This document shows, piece after piece, positions 49,427 to 58,412 of a stretch of DNA of 64,000 nt. The notes beneath the pieces were generated by a model. The model saw only the letters and a program-made list of their open reading frames with translations, was not told the DNA's origin and did not search any database. The position numbers and the translations under genes were made by a program. Location: the NCBI GenBank assembly GCA_051859045.1, contig JBHYGK010000023.1:1-64000 (forward strand), given 5' to 3'. Origin of the DNA: JBHYGK01 sp051859045 (GTDB lineage Bacteria > Pseudomonadota > Gammaproteobacteria > Xanthomonadales > Xanthomonadaceae). Position 1 is the first letter of the stretch, and each line of letters begins with the position of its first letter.

Positions 49427-49450
49427 CGAAGGGGCCCGCGGGCCCCTTCG
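49427..49450. terminator. Bidirectional terminator between nfuA and cytochrome gene
   Basis: Stem CGAAGGGGCC/GGCCCCTTCG, loop CGCG; the outer bases AACGA and TGTTGTT extend it partly. It serves convergent nfuA and the cytochrome pair. Confidence 0.8.
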
Positions 49451-49477
49451 CTGTTGTTGCGCCGGTGGTCCGCGCGA

Positions 49478-49822
49478 TCAGCGCGGCGGCAGGCGGCTCA
49501 GGTCCTGCAGCGCGCTCGGCTGGGAGGCGTAGTAGGCCGCGAGGTCGCGGATGTCCTGGTCGCTCAGCGCCTGCGCCTGGGTGGCCATGATGGCGTTGGT
49601 GCGCGCGCCCGAGCGGTAGTCGGTGAGCGCCTTGCGCAGGTAGTCGGCGAACTGCCCGGCGATGACCGGGTAGCTGGGATCGAGGCTCTCGGCGCCGGTC
49701 GGGCCATGGCAGGCCGCGCAGGTGGTGGAGAGCTCGCGGCCCTTGGCCACGTCGCCCTGCTGGGCGAAGGCGGCGGGGGAGGCGAGCAGCAGCGCGGCGA
49801 GGAGGGCGGTGCGGAAGGTCAT
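49478..49822 (-). CDS. Periplasmic monoheme cytochrome c
   Basis: 114 residues with a cleavable signal (FA-QQ, about 20). One heme site C35-A-A-C38-H39 in CAACHG. The likely axial Met is in NAIMATQAQALSD. It closes with DIRDLAAYYASQP. Class I cytochrome of the c4/c5-like group; an electron carrier to a terminal oxidase or reductase is expected. A GTG at 49840 overlapping the upstream stop is an alternative start (six residues longer), but the signal peptide fits ATG 49822. Cotranscribed with the next cytochrome gene. Confidence 0.88.
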   Translation of the reverse strand: MTFRTALLAALLLASPAAFAQQGDVAKGRELSTTCAACHGPTGAESLDPSYPVIAGQFADYLRKALTDYRSGARTNAIMATQAQALSDQDIRDLAAYYASQPSALQDLSRLPPR

Positions 49823-49836
49823 GGGCAGGCGTCCTG

Positions 49837-50166
49837 TCACTCGGCCTTGAGGCTGGAAAGGTAGGCGGCGATGTCGGCGATGTCGCGCTCGGAGAAGCTC
49901 TCGGCCTGGGCGCGCATGGTCGGGTGCGGGCGCTCGCCGGCCTTGTAGGCGTTGAGCGCGGCGACGAGGTAGGCCTCGTTCTGGCCGCCGATCTTCGGCA
50001 CGTGGTAGCTCGGGTAGGTGTTGCGGTAGCCCTCGACGCCGTGGCAGCCGGTGCAGGTGTAGGCCAGCTGGCGGCCGCGTTCGAGATCGGCCTCGGAGGC
50101 GGTGGCGGAGGCGGAAGCGGCCGTGGCGAGGGCCAGGGCGGCGGCGGTGAGGAGGGATCGCGTCAT
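49837..50166 (-). CDS. Periplasmic monoheme cytochrome c
   Basis: 109 residues with a signal peptide (cleavage near ATA-SEA, about 23). Heme site C38-T-G-C41-H42 in CTGCHGVEGY; likely axial Met in HPTMRAQAESFS; C-terminal helix DIADIAAYLSSLKAE. It is similar in layout to the following cytochrome; together they look like the two halves of a diheme cytochrome c4, but on separate genes. A -10-like TATACT lies at 50224-50219. Downstream partner starts 15 bases after its stop (or overlapping, if the GTG start is used). Confidence 0.88.
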   Translation of the reverse strand: MTRSLLTAAALALATAASASATASEADLERGRQLAYTCTGCHGVEGYRNTYPSYHVPKIGGQNEAYLVAALNAYKAGERPHPTMRAQAESFSERDIADIAAYLSSLKAE

Positions 50167-50218
50167 CGTCGGTCCGGCGTCAGCGGCGCGGGAACGGCCC
50201 GCGCATCGTCTGCGCCGG

Positions 50219-50224
50219 AGTATA
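50219..50224 (-). promoter_or_regulatory. Possible -10 box of the cytochrome pair
   Basis: TATACT on the minus strand, 53 bases before the first cytochrome ATG. No convincing -35. It is the only AT-rich patch in the area. Confidence 0.45.
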
Positions 50225-50280
50225 GCGTGGCGTCGCGCGCGCAGACAGGGGCGCAGCGCCGCGGCGCCGGCCACGCCCGG

Positions 50281-50313
50281 GCCGCGCCCGCGCCGCGCCC
50301 GCGCCGCGCCCGC
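50281..50313 (+). repeat. Three tandem 11-base repeats in the cytochrome-RND intergenic region
   Basis: Three perfect copies of GCCGCGCCCGC lie in the 316-base gap 50167-50482 between divergent genes. The remainder of that gap holds only the promoter-like boxes listed separately; no gene is seen. Confidence 0.8.
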
Positions 50314-50455
50314 GCGTCGCCGGCGGGATGACTTCACGCACCTCCCGGCCGTCATCGAACGGCCTCACACTGCATGCGTCGGCGCGGCGCCGCCCGCCCC
50401 CCACCTTTCGGCACATTCGGTTCCCGCTCGCGGAGCCGACACTGTCCTACATCCC

Positions 50456-50461
50456 TATAAC
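50456..50461 (+). promoter_or_regulatory. Possible -10 box of the RND efflux operon
   Basis: TATAAC, 21 bases before the start codon, with GGAG (50473-50476) as ribosome-binding site. No good -35 is visible, so an activator may help. Confidence 0.5.
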
Positions 50462-50482
50462 ACCAGTTCTCCGGAGCCCCCG

Positions 50483-51613
50483 ATGCGCGCCCATGCCCCC
50501 CGCCAGATCCTCCGCCGCACGGCCCTCGCGTTCGCGCTGGCCGGGCTGCTCGCCGCCTGCGGCCCGCGCCCGGACCAGGAGGCCCCGGAGGCCGAGGCCT
50601 CGGTCTCGGTCGAGGCGGTGGCCGCGGAGCGCCGCGACGTGGCCGCGAGCTACGCCGGCACCGCCGCGCTGAGCGCGCCGGGCGAGGCCCAGGTGGTGGC
50701 CAAGACCTCCGGCGTCCTGCTGACGCTGATGGCCGAGGAGGGCGACGTCGTCGAAGCCGGCCAGGTCCTCGCCCGGATCGACCCCGACCGCCTGCGCCTG
50801 GACCTCGCCCGCAACGAGGCCAACCTGCGCAAGCTCGAGAGCAACTACCGCCGCTCCCAGGAGCTGCTGGCCGAGCGCCTCGTCAGCCAGGAGGCCAACG
50901 ACCAGATCCGCTTCGACCTCGACGCGGCCCGCGCCGCCTACGACCTCGCCCGGCTCGAGCTCAGCTACACCGAGATCCGCGCGCCGATCAGCGGCGTGAT
51001 CGCCGAGCGCCTGGTCAAGACCGGCAACCTGATCCAGCTCAACGCCAGCCTGTTCCGGATCGTCGACACCTCGCGCCTGGAGGCCGTGCTCAACGTGCCC
51101 GAGCGCGAGCTCGCGACGCTGCGCCCGGGCCTGCCGGTGCAGCTCGTGGTCGACGCGGTGCCCGGCCAGGTCTTCGCCGGCGTGGTCGACCGCGTCAGCC
51201 CGGTGGTGGATGCCGGCAGCGGCACCTTCCGCGTGACCTGCACCTTCGCCGGCGGCGAGGCGCTGCGCCCGGGCATGTTCGGCCGCATCCAGGCGGTGTA
51301 CGACACCCGCGAGGACGCGCTCGCGATCCCGCGCGACGCGCTGATGGAAGACGCGGGCGAGGTGGCGGTGTTCGAGGTCGTCGACGGCCGCGCCCGCCGC
51401 GTCAGCGTGCGCACCGGCCACTCGCAGGACGGCTGGGTCGAGGTGCTCGAGGGCCTCGAGGACGGCGACCGCGTGGTCACGGCCGGCAAGAACACCCTGC
51501 GCGACGGCGTCAGCGTGCAGGTCATCGGCGAGCCGGCCCCGGAGGCCGCCGCGCCGGAGACCGAGGTCGCCGCCGGCGAGGCGTCGGGCGACGGCGGGGC
51601 CGCCGCGCGATGA
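50483..51613 (+). CDS. RND efflux periplasmic adaptor, lipoprotein
   Basis: 376 residues. The signal ends in lipobox LLAAC (Cys 26). Membrane-fusion-protein domains follow: lipoyl halves (GTAALSAPGEAQVVAKTSG and YTEIRAPISGVIAERLVKTG), a short alpha-hairpin (110-160), beta-barrel and membrane-proximal domains (GMFGRIQAVYDTREDALAIP). It bridges the inner-membrane pump and an outer-membrane channel, not encoded here. The stop overlaps the first permease (ATGA). Confidence 0.93.
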   Translation: MRAHAPRQILRRTALAFALAGLLAACGPRPDQEAPEAEASVSVEAVAAERRDVAASYAGTAALSAPGEAQVVAKTSGVLLTLMAEEGDVVEAGQVLARIDPDRLRLDLARNEANLRKLESNYRRSQELLAERLVSQEANDQIRFDLDAARAAYDLARLELSYTEIRAPISGVIAERLVKTGNLIQLNASLFRIVDTSRLEAVLNVPERELATLRPGLPVQLVVDAVPGQVFAGVVDRVSPVVDAGSGTFRVTCTFAGGEALRPGMFGRIQAVYDTREDALAIPRDALMEDAGEVAVFEVVDGRARRVSVRTGHSQDGWVEVLEGLEDGDRVVTAGKNTLRDGVSVQVIGEPAPEAAAPETEVAAGEASGDGGAAAR

Positions 51614-54600
51614 GCCTCGTCACCTTCTCCATCCGCCGCCGCGTGACCATCGCGATGGCGACGGTCACGACCCTGCTGTTCGGCTTCATCGGGCTCTCGG
51701 AGCTGCGGGTGAACCTGCTGCCGGACCTGAGCTACCCCACGCTCACCGTGCGCACCGAGTACACCGGCGCCGCGCCGTCCGAGATCGAGACCCTGATCAC
51801 CGAGCCGGTCGAGGAATCGGTGGGCGTGGTGAAGAACCTGCGCCGCCTGCGCTCGATCTCGCGCACCGGCCAGAGCGACGTGGTGCTCGAGTTCGCCTGG
51901 GGCACCGACATGGACCAGGCGGGCCTCGAGGTCCGCGACAAGCTGCAGGTGCTGCAGCTGCCGCTGGAGGCCGAGCAGCCCACGCTGCTGCGCTTCGACC
52001 CGTCCACCGAGCCGGTGATGCGCCTGTCGCTGGCCGGCGCCGACGGCGCCGCGCTCGACGAGGCCTCGCTGCGCCGCCTGCGCCGCTACGCCGACGAGGA
52101 GCTCAAGAAGCGCCTCGAGCCGGTGGCCGGCGTCGCCGCGGTCAAGGTCGGCGGCGGCCTGGAGGACGAGATCCAGGTCCTGATCGACCAGCAGCGCCTC
52201 GCCCAGCTCAACCTGCCGGTGGCCACGGTCATCAGCCGCCTGCAGCAGGAGAACGTCAACATCTCCGGCGGCCGCATCGAGGACGGCGCGCAGCGCTACC
52301 AGGTGCGCACCGTCAACCAGTTCGCCGACCTCGAGCAGATCCGCGAGATGCTGGTGGTGCCGGGCTCGGCCGATCCGCTCGCCTCTACCGCCGGCCCGGC
52401 CGACGGCCGGCCGGTGCGCCTGCGCGACATCGCGACGGTGGAGCAGGGCAGCCGCGAGCGCGAGGGCATCATCCGCCTCGGCGGCCGCGAGGCGGTCGAG
52501 GTGGCCATCTACAAGGAAGGCGACGCGAACACGGTCGAGGTCGCCGACGGCGTCCGCGCCGCGCTCGAGCGGCTGCGCGAGCAGCTGCCGGAGGGCGCGG
52601 TGCTGGAGACCATCGAGGACCAGTCGGTGTTCATCCAGAGCGCCATCTCCGGCGTGAAGGGCGACGCGCTGCTCGGCGGCTGCTTCGCGATCCTGGTGAT
52701 CCTGCTGTTCCTGCGCGACGGCTGGTCGACGTTCGTGATCGGCGTGTCGCTGCCGGTCTCGCTGATCGCCACCTTCTTCTTCATGGGCGAGCTGGGGCTG
52801 AGCCTCAACGTGATGTCGCTCGGCGGCCTGGCGCTGGCCACGGGCCTGGTGGTCGACGACTCGATCGTGGTGCTGGAGAGCATCGCCAAGGCCCGCGAGC
52901 GCGGGCTGGGGATCCTGGAGTCGGTGGTCACCGGCGCCAACGAGGTCGGCATGGTCGTGGTCGCCTCCACCGCGACGACCGTGGCGGTGTTCCTGCCGCT
53001 GGTGTTCGTCGAGGGCATCGCCGGGCAGCTGTTCCGCGACCAGGCGCTGACGATCTCGATCGCGGTGATCATCTCCACCTTCGTGGCGCTGACCCTGGTG
53101 CCGATGCTGAGCTCGCTGAAGGCCAAGGTGCCCACCCCGTACAACGAGGAAGGCCACCACGAGGGCCGGCTGCTGGCCGCGCCCGCGGTGGTCGCCGCGA
53201 GCGCGTGGCGGATGCTGCGCTGGCCGTTCGGTACCGGCCGCTCGCTGGCGGCGCGCGTGGGCCTGTTCGCGCTGCTGCTGCCGGCCAAGGCGTTCATCGC
53301 CTTCGTGGCCGTCGCCGCGATCGTGGTCGTGGTGCTGGGCGGCGGCGCGGTGTGGCTGGTCGCGCGCCTCGCCGGGCTGCTGCGCCGGCTCTTCGGCGGC
53401 GCCCGCGGCCGCGGCCTGGTGCGCGCCGGCGACCTGGTGATGAAGCCCTACGACCTCGCCGCGGCGGGCTATGCGCGCCTGCTGCCCGGCGCGCTGGACC
53501 GCCCGGCGCTGGTGCTGGCGATCGCGGTGGTGATGCTCGGGATCGCGGCCCTGCTGGTGCCGCGCCTGGGCCTCGACCTGATCCCGCAGCTGGCGCAAGA
53601 CCGCTTCGAGATGACCCTCAAGCTGCCCGCCGGCACCCAGCTGACGACCACCGACGCCCACCTGCGCGCCCTGCAGCTCGGCGGCGAGCCGACCCCGGGC
53701 GTGCGCCTGCTCTACGGCGTCAGCGGCACCGGCACGCGGCTGGACGCCAACCCGACCGAGTCCGGCGACAACATCGGCCAGCTCAGCATCGTGCTCGAGC
53801 GGGGCGCGGGCGCGGACGTCGAGCGCCGCGAGACCGAGCGCCTGCGCGCGCTCGCCGCGCGGATCCCCGACGCCGAGGTCAGCTTCGGCCGCCCGGAGGT
53901 GTTCAGCTTCGCGCCGCCGCTGCAGCTCGAGCTCTACGGCCAGGACCTGCCGACGCTGGAGGCCGCCGGCCGCCGCCTGGCCGAACGCCTCGTCGCCGAC
54001 CCGCGTTTCGCCGACGTGCGCAGCACGGTCCAGCAGGGCTTCCCCGAGATCCAGATCCGCTTCGACCAGGAGCGCGCCGCGGCGCTGGGCCTGACCACGC
54101 GCGAGATCGCCGACCTCGTGGTGCGCCAGGTGCGCGGCGAGGTGGCCACGCGCTACAGCGTGCGCGACCGCAAGATCGACGTGCTGGTGCGGGCCCGCGA
54201 GGGCGACCGCGACTCGCTGCAGGCGATCCGCGACCTGGTCGTGAACCCGCAGTCCGAGCGCCCGGTGACCCTGGCCTCCGTGGCCTCGGTCGAGCTGACC
54301 ACCGGCCCCAGCGAGATCCATCGCATCGACCAGGGCCGCGTGGCCGTGGTGTCGTCCAACCTCGCCTCGGGCGACCTCGGCAGTGCGATCGCCGCGGTCC
54401 GCGCGATGCTGGCCGAGGAGCCGCTGCCCCCGGGCGTGGTGATGCTGGTGGGTGGCCAGGGCGAGGAGCTCGACGAGTCCGTCACCTCGCTGGTGTTCGC
54501 CTTCGCGCTGGCGGTGTTCCTGGTGTACCTGGTGATGGCCTCGCAGTTCGAATCGCTGCTGCATCCCTTCGTGATCATGTTCACCATCCCGCTGGCCCTG

Positions 54601-55056
54601 GTCGGCGCGGTGCTGGCCCTGTGGGGCACCGGCTCGCCGCTGTCGATCGTCGTGTTCATCGGCCTGATCCTGCTCGCGGGCATCGTGGTGAAGAACGCGA
54701 TCGTGCTGATCGACCGCGTCAACCAGCTGCGCGAGGCCGGCACGCCCAAGCGCCAGGCCATGCTCGACGGCGCCAGCGAGCGCCTGCGCCCGATCGTCAT
54801 GACCACGCTCACCACCCTCGTGGGCTTCGCCCCGCTGGCGATGGGCGGCGGCGACGGCGCCGAGGTCCGCGCGCCGATGGCGATCGCGGTCATCGGCGGC
54901 CTGCTGGTCTCGACCCTGCTGACCCTGGTCGTGATCCCGGTGGTGTACTCGCTCCTCGACCGTCGCTCTGACGCCTGGTACACCGAGCGCGGCGAGCGCG
55001 CCCGCGCCCTCGCGGCCGCCGAGGCCTCGGCGCTGGCGGAGACCCACCCGGCATGA
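51610..55056 (+). CDS. RND efflux permease with an internal insertion
   Basis: 1148 residues, about 100 more than the usual AcrB/MdtB length. The RND layout is normal: N-terminal helix, large porter loop, GLVVDDSIVVLE in TM4 with the proton-relay Asp pair, and a second half with GLILLAGIVVKNAIVLIDR. Between the halves, after TM6 (bases 53130-53495), lies an insertion with a hydrophobic segment (RVGLFALLLPAKAFIAF and AAIVVVVLGGGAVWLV), which could form two extra helices, followed by an Arg-rich loop. Second gene of the adaptor-permease-permease operon. Substrates are unknown. Confidence 0.92.
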   Translation: MSLVTFSIRRRVTIAMATVTTLLFGFIGLSELRVNLLPDLSYPTLTVRTEYTGAAPSEIETLITEPVEESVGVVKNLRRLRSISRTGQSDVVLEFAWGTDMDQAGLEVRDKLQVLQLPLEAEQPTLLRFDPSTEPVMRLSLAGADGAALDEASLRRLRRYADEELKKRLEPVAGVAAVKVGGGLEDEIQVLIDQQRLAQLNLPVATVISRLQQENVNISGGRIEDGAQRYQVRTVNQFADLEQIREMLVVPGSADPLASTAGPADGRPVRLRDIATVEQGSREREGIIRLGGREAVEVAIYKEGDANTVEVADGVRAALERLREQLPEGAVLETIEDQSVFIQSAISGVKGDALLGGCFAILVILLFLRDGWSTFVIGVSLPVSLIATFFFMGELGLSLNVMSLGGLALATGLVVDDSIVVLESIAKARERGLGILESVVTGANEVGMVVVASTATTVAVFLPLVFVEGIAGQLFRDQALTISIAVIISTFVALTLVPMLSSLKAKVPTPYNEEGHHEGRLLAAPAVVAASAWRMLRWPFGTGRSLAARVGLFALLLPAKAFIAFVAVAAIVVVVLGGGAVWLVARLAGLLRRLFGGARGRGLVRAGDLVMKPYDLAAAGYARLLPGALDRPALVLAIAVVMLGIAALLVPRLGLDLIPQLAQDRFEMTLKLPAGTQLTTTDAHLRALQLGGEPTPGVRLLYGVSGTGTRLDANPTESGDNIGQLSIVLERGAGADVERRETERLRALAARIPDAEVSFGRPEVFSFAPPLQLELYGQDLPTLEAAGRRLAERLVADPRFADVRSTVQQGFPEIQIRFDQERAAALGLTTREIADLVVRQVRGEVATRYSVRDRKIDVLVRAREGDRDSLQAIRDLVVNPQSERPVTLASVASVELTTGPSEIHRIDQGRVAVVSSNLASGDLGSAIAAVRAMLAEEPLPPGVVMLVGGQGEELDESVTSLVFAFALAVFLVYLVMASQFESLLHPFVIMFTIPLALVGAVLALWGTGSPLSIVVFIGLILLAGIVVKNAIVLIDRVNQLREAGTPKRQAMLDGASERLRPIVMTTLTTLVGFAPLAMGGGDGAEVRAPMAIAVIGGLLVSTLLTLVVIPVVYSLLDRRSDAWYTERGERARALAAAEASALAETHPA

Positions 55057-58000
55057 ACCTCGCGACCTTCTCGATCAAGCGCCCCGTCACCGTGGTGGTG
55101 GCCTTCGTCAGCCTGCTGGTGCTGGGGCTGGTGGCCGCCCAGCGCATCCCGCTGGCGGCCTTCCCGGAGGTCGACGCGCCCTTCATCTACGTCGCCCTCC
55201 CGTACCCGGGGTCGACGCCGGAGGAGGTCGAGCGCACGGTGGTGCGCCCCGCCGAGGAGGCGCTGGCCACGCTGCCGGGCATCACCCAGATGTTCTCCAA
55301 CTCCTCCGCGGACAGCGGCGGCGTGTTCATGCAGTTCGCCTGGGACCGCGACATCCAGGTCGTGGCCCAGGAGGCCCGCGAGCGGATGGATGCCATCCGC
55401 GGCGAGCTGCCCGACGACTTCCAGCGCTACCAGGTGCTGAAGTTCTCCAGCGGCGACGAGGCCGTGCTGCAGCTGCGCTTCGCCGGCGAGCGCGACCTCA
55501 CCGACAGCTACGCGCTGCTCGACCAGCAGCTGCGGCGCCGGATCGAGCGCGTGCCCGGCGTGGCCCGGCTCGACATCATCGGCGTCGCCGCGCCCGAGGT
55601 GGAGGTGGCGATCGACCCGCTGCGCCTGGAGGCCAACGGCATCGCCCTCAACGAGCTCGCGGGCAAGCTGCAGCAGGCCAACTTCTCGGTGTCCGCCGGC
55701 GAGATCGACGACGGCACCCGGCGCCTGCGGGTGCAGCCGATCGGCGAGCTGGCCTCGCTCGACCAGCTGCGCACGCTGGTCGTGGGCGCCAACGGCCAGA
55801 CCCTGGCCGACGTGGCCGAGGTGCGCCTGCGCCCGGCCAAGCTCGACGTGGGCCGGCGCCTCGAGGGCCGCCCCGCGGCCGGCGCCGACATCTTCAAGGA
55901 GCGCAACGCCAACCTGGTCGACGTGGCCCGCGCCGCGCTGGCCGAGGTCGAGGCGCTCGCCGACGACCCGGCGTTCGAAGGCATCCAGATCAACGTCATC
56001 AACAACCAGGGCGACAACGTCACCAGCTCGCTGGGCGAACTGGTGGAGGCCGGCGTGCTGGGCTCGGTGCTGTCGGTGGTGATCCTGTTCGCGTTCCTGC
56101 GCAGCTGGCCCTCGACGCTGATGGTCTCGCTGGCGATCCCGGTGTGCTTCGTGATCACGCTGGGCTGCATGTACTTCCTCGACATCAACCTCAACATCCT
56201 CTCGATGATGGGGCTGCTGCTGGGCGTGGGCATGCTGGTGGACAACGCGGTGGTGGTGGTGGAGAGCATCTACCAGCAGCGCGAGAAGTACCCCGGCGAC
56301 CCGATGCGCTGCGCGATCGAGGGCACGCGCGGCGTGCAGCTGGCGATCACCGCCGGCACCCTGACCAGCATCGTGGTGTTCCTGCCGAACATCTTCGGCG
56401 AGCAGAACTTCATCAGCCTCTACCTCGCCCAGGTGGCCTACACGATCACGATCTCGCTGCTGGCCTCGTGGCTGGTGGCGGTCACGCTGATCCCGCTGAT
56501 CGCCTCGCGCCTGCCGACGCCGGCCGCGGCGACCGCCAAGGCCGGCTTCATCCACTGGCTGCAGGACCGCTACGAAGAGGCGCTGCGCTGGACCCTGCGC
56601 CGCCGCGGCGTGGTGCTGGTGGCCATCGCGGCGATGTGCGTGGTCAGCTTCGGCCCCGTCCGCAACGCCGTCGAGTTCGACCTGGGCGGCAACGAGCGCG
56701 GGACCGAGTTCGACATCGACCTGCGCTTCGACGGCACCTATCCGCTCCCGGTGGTCGACGCCGAGACCAAGCGCGTCGAGGACTACCTGCAGGCCAACCG
56801 CGAGGCCTTCCAGATCACCAAGATCTACTCGTACTTCTCCGAGCAGGGCGGGGCGGGCGTCATGGTGACGCTGTCGGACGAGCTGCAGGGCGACGAGACG
56901 CCCGAGACGATCATCGAGAAGGTCCGCGCGGGCCTGCCCCAGTCCGCCCGCGCCGAGATCACCATCGGCGGCCAGGACGGCCCCCCGGGCTCCGGCGACG
57001 CGTCCGGCGACGAGTCGGCCATCAGCGTCAGCCTGGTCGGCAGCTCCTCCGCCGAGCTCGACGCGCTGGCCGAGGACCTGCTCCCGCAGCTGCGGACCCG
57101 GACCGAGCTGCGCGACGTGCGCACCGACATCGGTGACGCCGGCCGCGAGGTGGCGGTGCGGGTCGACCGCGAGCGCGCGGCCGCGTTCGGCTTCAACCCC
57201 CGCGAAGTGGCGCAGTACATCGGCATCGCGCTGCGCGGCACGCCGCTGCGCGAGTTCCGCCAGGGCGGCGAGGAGGTCCCGGTCTGGGTGCGCTTCGAGG
57301 GCAGCGAGGAGCGCCGCCTCGAGGAGCTGCAGGGCTTCATGCTGCGCGCGTCCGACGGGCGCAGCGTGCCGCTGACGGCGCTGGTGGACTACGGCGTGCA
57401 GTCCGGCGCGAAGAACATCAACCGCCAGAACCGCCAGACCCGCCTGCAGCTCACCGCCAACCTCGGCGTGGGCCCGGACGGCGAGCCGGCCACGATGGAG
57501 CAGGCGCGCGAGGCGATCACCGAGGTGCTCGACGGCGTCGAGTTCCCGGCCGGCTACCGCTACGCCTTCGGCGGCGGCTTCGAGTTCAACGAGGACGCCG
57601 GCACCCAGATGCTGTTCAACACCCTGATCGCGCTGGTGATGGTGTACATCGTGATGGCGGCGCTGTTCGAGTCCATGCTGTTCCCGCTGGCGATCTTCAG
57701 CGGCGTGCTGTTCTCGGCGATGGGCGTGTTCTGGCTGTTCGCGCTGACCGGCACCACGTTCACGATCATGGCCTCGATCGGCATCCTGGTGCTGCTGGGC
57801 GTGGTGGTGAACAACGGCATCGTGATGGTCGAGCACATCAACAACCTCCGGCGCGAGGGCGTGTCGCGCACCGAGGCGCTGGTGATCGGCTCGCGCGAGC
57901 GCCTGCGCCCGATCCTGATGACGATGGGCACGACGATCCTCGGCATGCTGCCGCTGTGCCTGGGCGAGACCCAGCTCGGCGGCGGCGGCCCGGCCTACTA

Positions 58001-58163
58001 CCCGATGGCGCGCGCCATCGTCGGCGGCCTGGCCTTCTCGACGGTCGTGAGCCTGCTGTTCCTGCCCACGATCTACGCCTTCCTCGACGACCTGCGCGCG
58101 GCGACCGCGACGATGGTGCGCCGCGCCTTCCAGGTCGGCGCCGGCACGACCCCGGCGACCTGA
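55053..58163 (+). CDS. RND efflux permease
   Basis: 1036 residues, standard length. TM1 start MNLATFSIKRPVTVVVAFVS; TM4 GMLVDNAVVVVES; TM10-like GILVLLGVVVNNGIVMVEH. It starts with ATGA overlapping the first permease. One adaptor with two different permeases recalls MdtABC, whose B and C subunits form a mixed trimer; whether that holds here is inference. A structured inverted-repeat element fills the gap to the convergent traB gene. Confidence 0.93.
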   Translation: MNLATFSIKRPVTVVVAFVSLLVLGLVAAQRIPLAAFPEVDAPFIYVALPYPGSTPEEVERTVVRPAEEALATLPGITQMFSNSSADSGGVFMQFAWDRDIQVVAQEARERMDAIRGELPDDFQRYQVLKFSSGDEAVLQLRFAGERDLTDSYALLDQQLRRRIERVPGVARLDIIGVAAPEVEVAIDPLRLEANGIALNELAGKLQQANFSVSAGEIDDGTRRLRVQPIGELASLDQLRTLVVGANGQTLADVAEVRLRPAKLDVGRRLEGRPAAGADIFKERNANLVDVARAALAEVEALADDPAFEGIQINVINNQGDNVTSSLGELVEAGVLGSVLSVVILFAFLRSWPSTLMVSLAIPVCFVITLGCMYFLDINLNILSMMGLLLGVGMLVDNAVVVVESIYQQREKYPGDPMRCAIEGTRGVQLAITAGTLTSIVVFLPNIFGEQNFISLYLAQVAYTITISLLASWLVAVTLIPLIASRLPTPAAATAKAGFIHWLQDRYEEALRWTLRRRGVVLVAIAAMCVVSFGPVRNAVEFDLGGNERGTEFDIDLRFDGTYPLPVVDAETKRVEDYLQANREAFQITKIYSYFSEQGGAGVMVTLSDELQGDETPETIIEKVRAGLPQSARAEITIGGQDGPPGSGDASGDESAISVSLVGSSSAELDALAEDLLPQLRTRTELRDVRTDIGDAGREVAVRVDRERAAAFGFNPREVAQYIGIALRGTPLREFRQGGEEVPVWVRFEGSEERRLEELQGFMLRASDGRSVPLTALVDYGVQSGAKNINRQNRQTRLQLTANLGVGPDGEPATMEQAREAITEVLDGVEFPAGYRYAFGGGFEFNEDAGTQMLFNTLIALVMVYIVMAALFESMLFPLAIFSGVLFSAMGVFWLFALTGTTFTIMASIGILVLLGVVVNNGIVMVEHINNLRREGVSRTEALVIGSRERLRPILMTMGTTILGMLPLCLGETQLGGGGPAYYPMARAIVGGLAFSTVVSLLFLPTIYAFLDDLRAATATMVRRAFQVGAGTTPAT

Positions 58164-58179
58164 GGCCCCCGCCGGGACC

Positions 58180-58407
58180 CGCCCGATGCCGGCCCCGCGG
58201 GGCGCTGGCGCGGGCCGCGGCCCTCGGAGGGCGCCGAGGAGCGCAGGGCGGCCGAGGGGAAAGCCACATTGTTTGAGGCCATGGATGGCCGAGTTATGTG
58301 GCGGCCTCGGCCGACCGAGCACCGCAGGGGACCGGCCCGCGCAGCGGGCCGGCGCCCGCAGCCGGGCCGCGGCCCGCGCCAGCGCCCTGCGGGGCCGGCA
58401 TCGGGCG
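58180..58407. repeat. Palindromic REP-like intergenic element with 44-bp inverted repeats
   Basis: The arms 58180-58223 and 58364-58407 are reverse complements over 44 bases with one mismatch (GCCCGATGCCGGCCCCGC type). Nested inside are GGCCGAGG (58250-58257)/CCTCGGCC (58305-58312), GCCACAT (58263-58269)/ATGTGGC (58296-58302) and the core palindrome GGCCATGGATGGCC (58277-58290). A separate small hairpin CCGGCCCGC/GCGGGCCGG lies at 58332-58352. It fills almost the whole gap between convergent genes, as REP-type mobile elements do, and may act as a terminator for both. No coding capacity. Confidence 0.8.
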
Positions 58408-58412
58408 TCGCC

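Noticed and set aside
50281..50313. Tandem 11-base repeats as a possible CRISPR or iteron array
   Set aside because: Only three direct copies without spacers; no cas or replication genes. Best seen as a simple GC tandem repeat.
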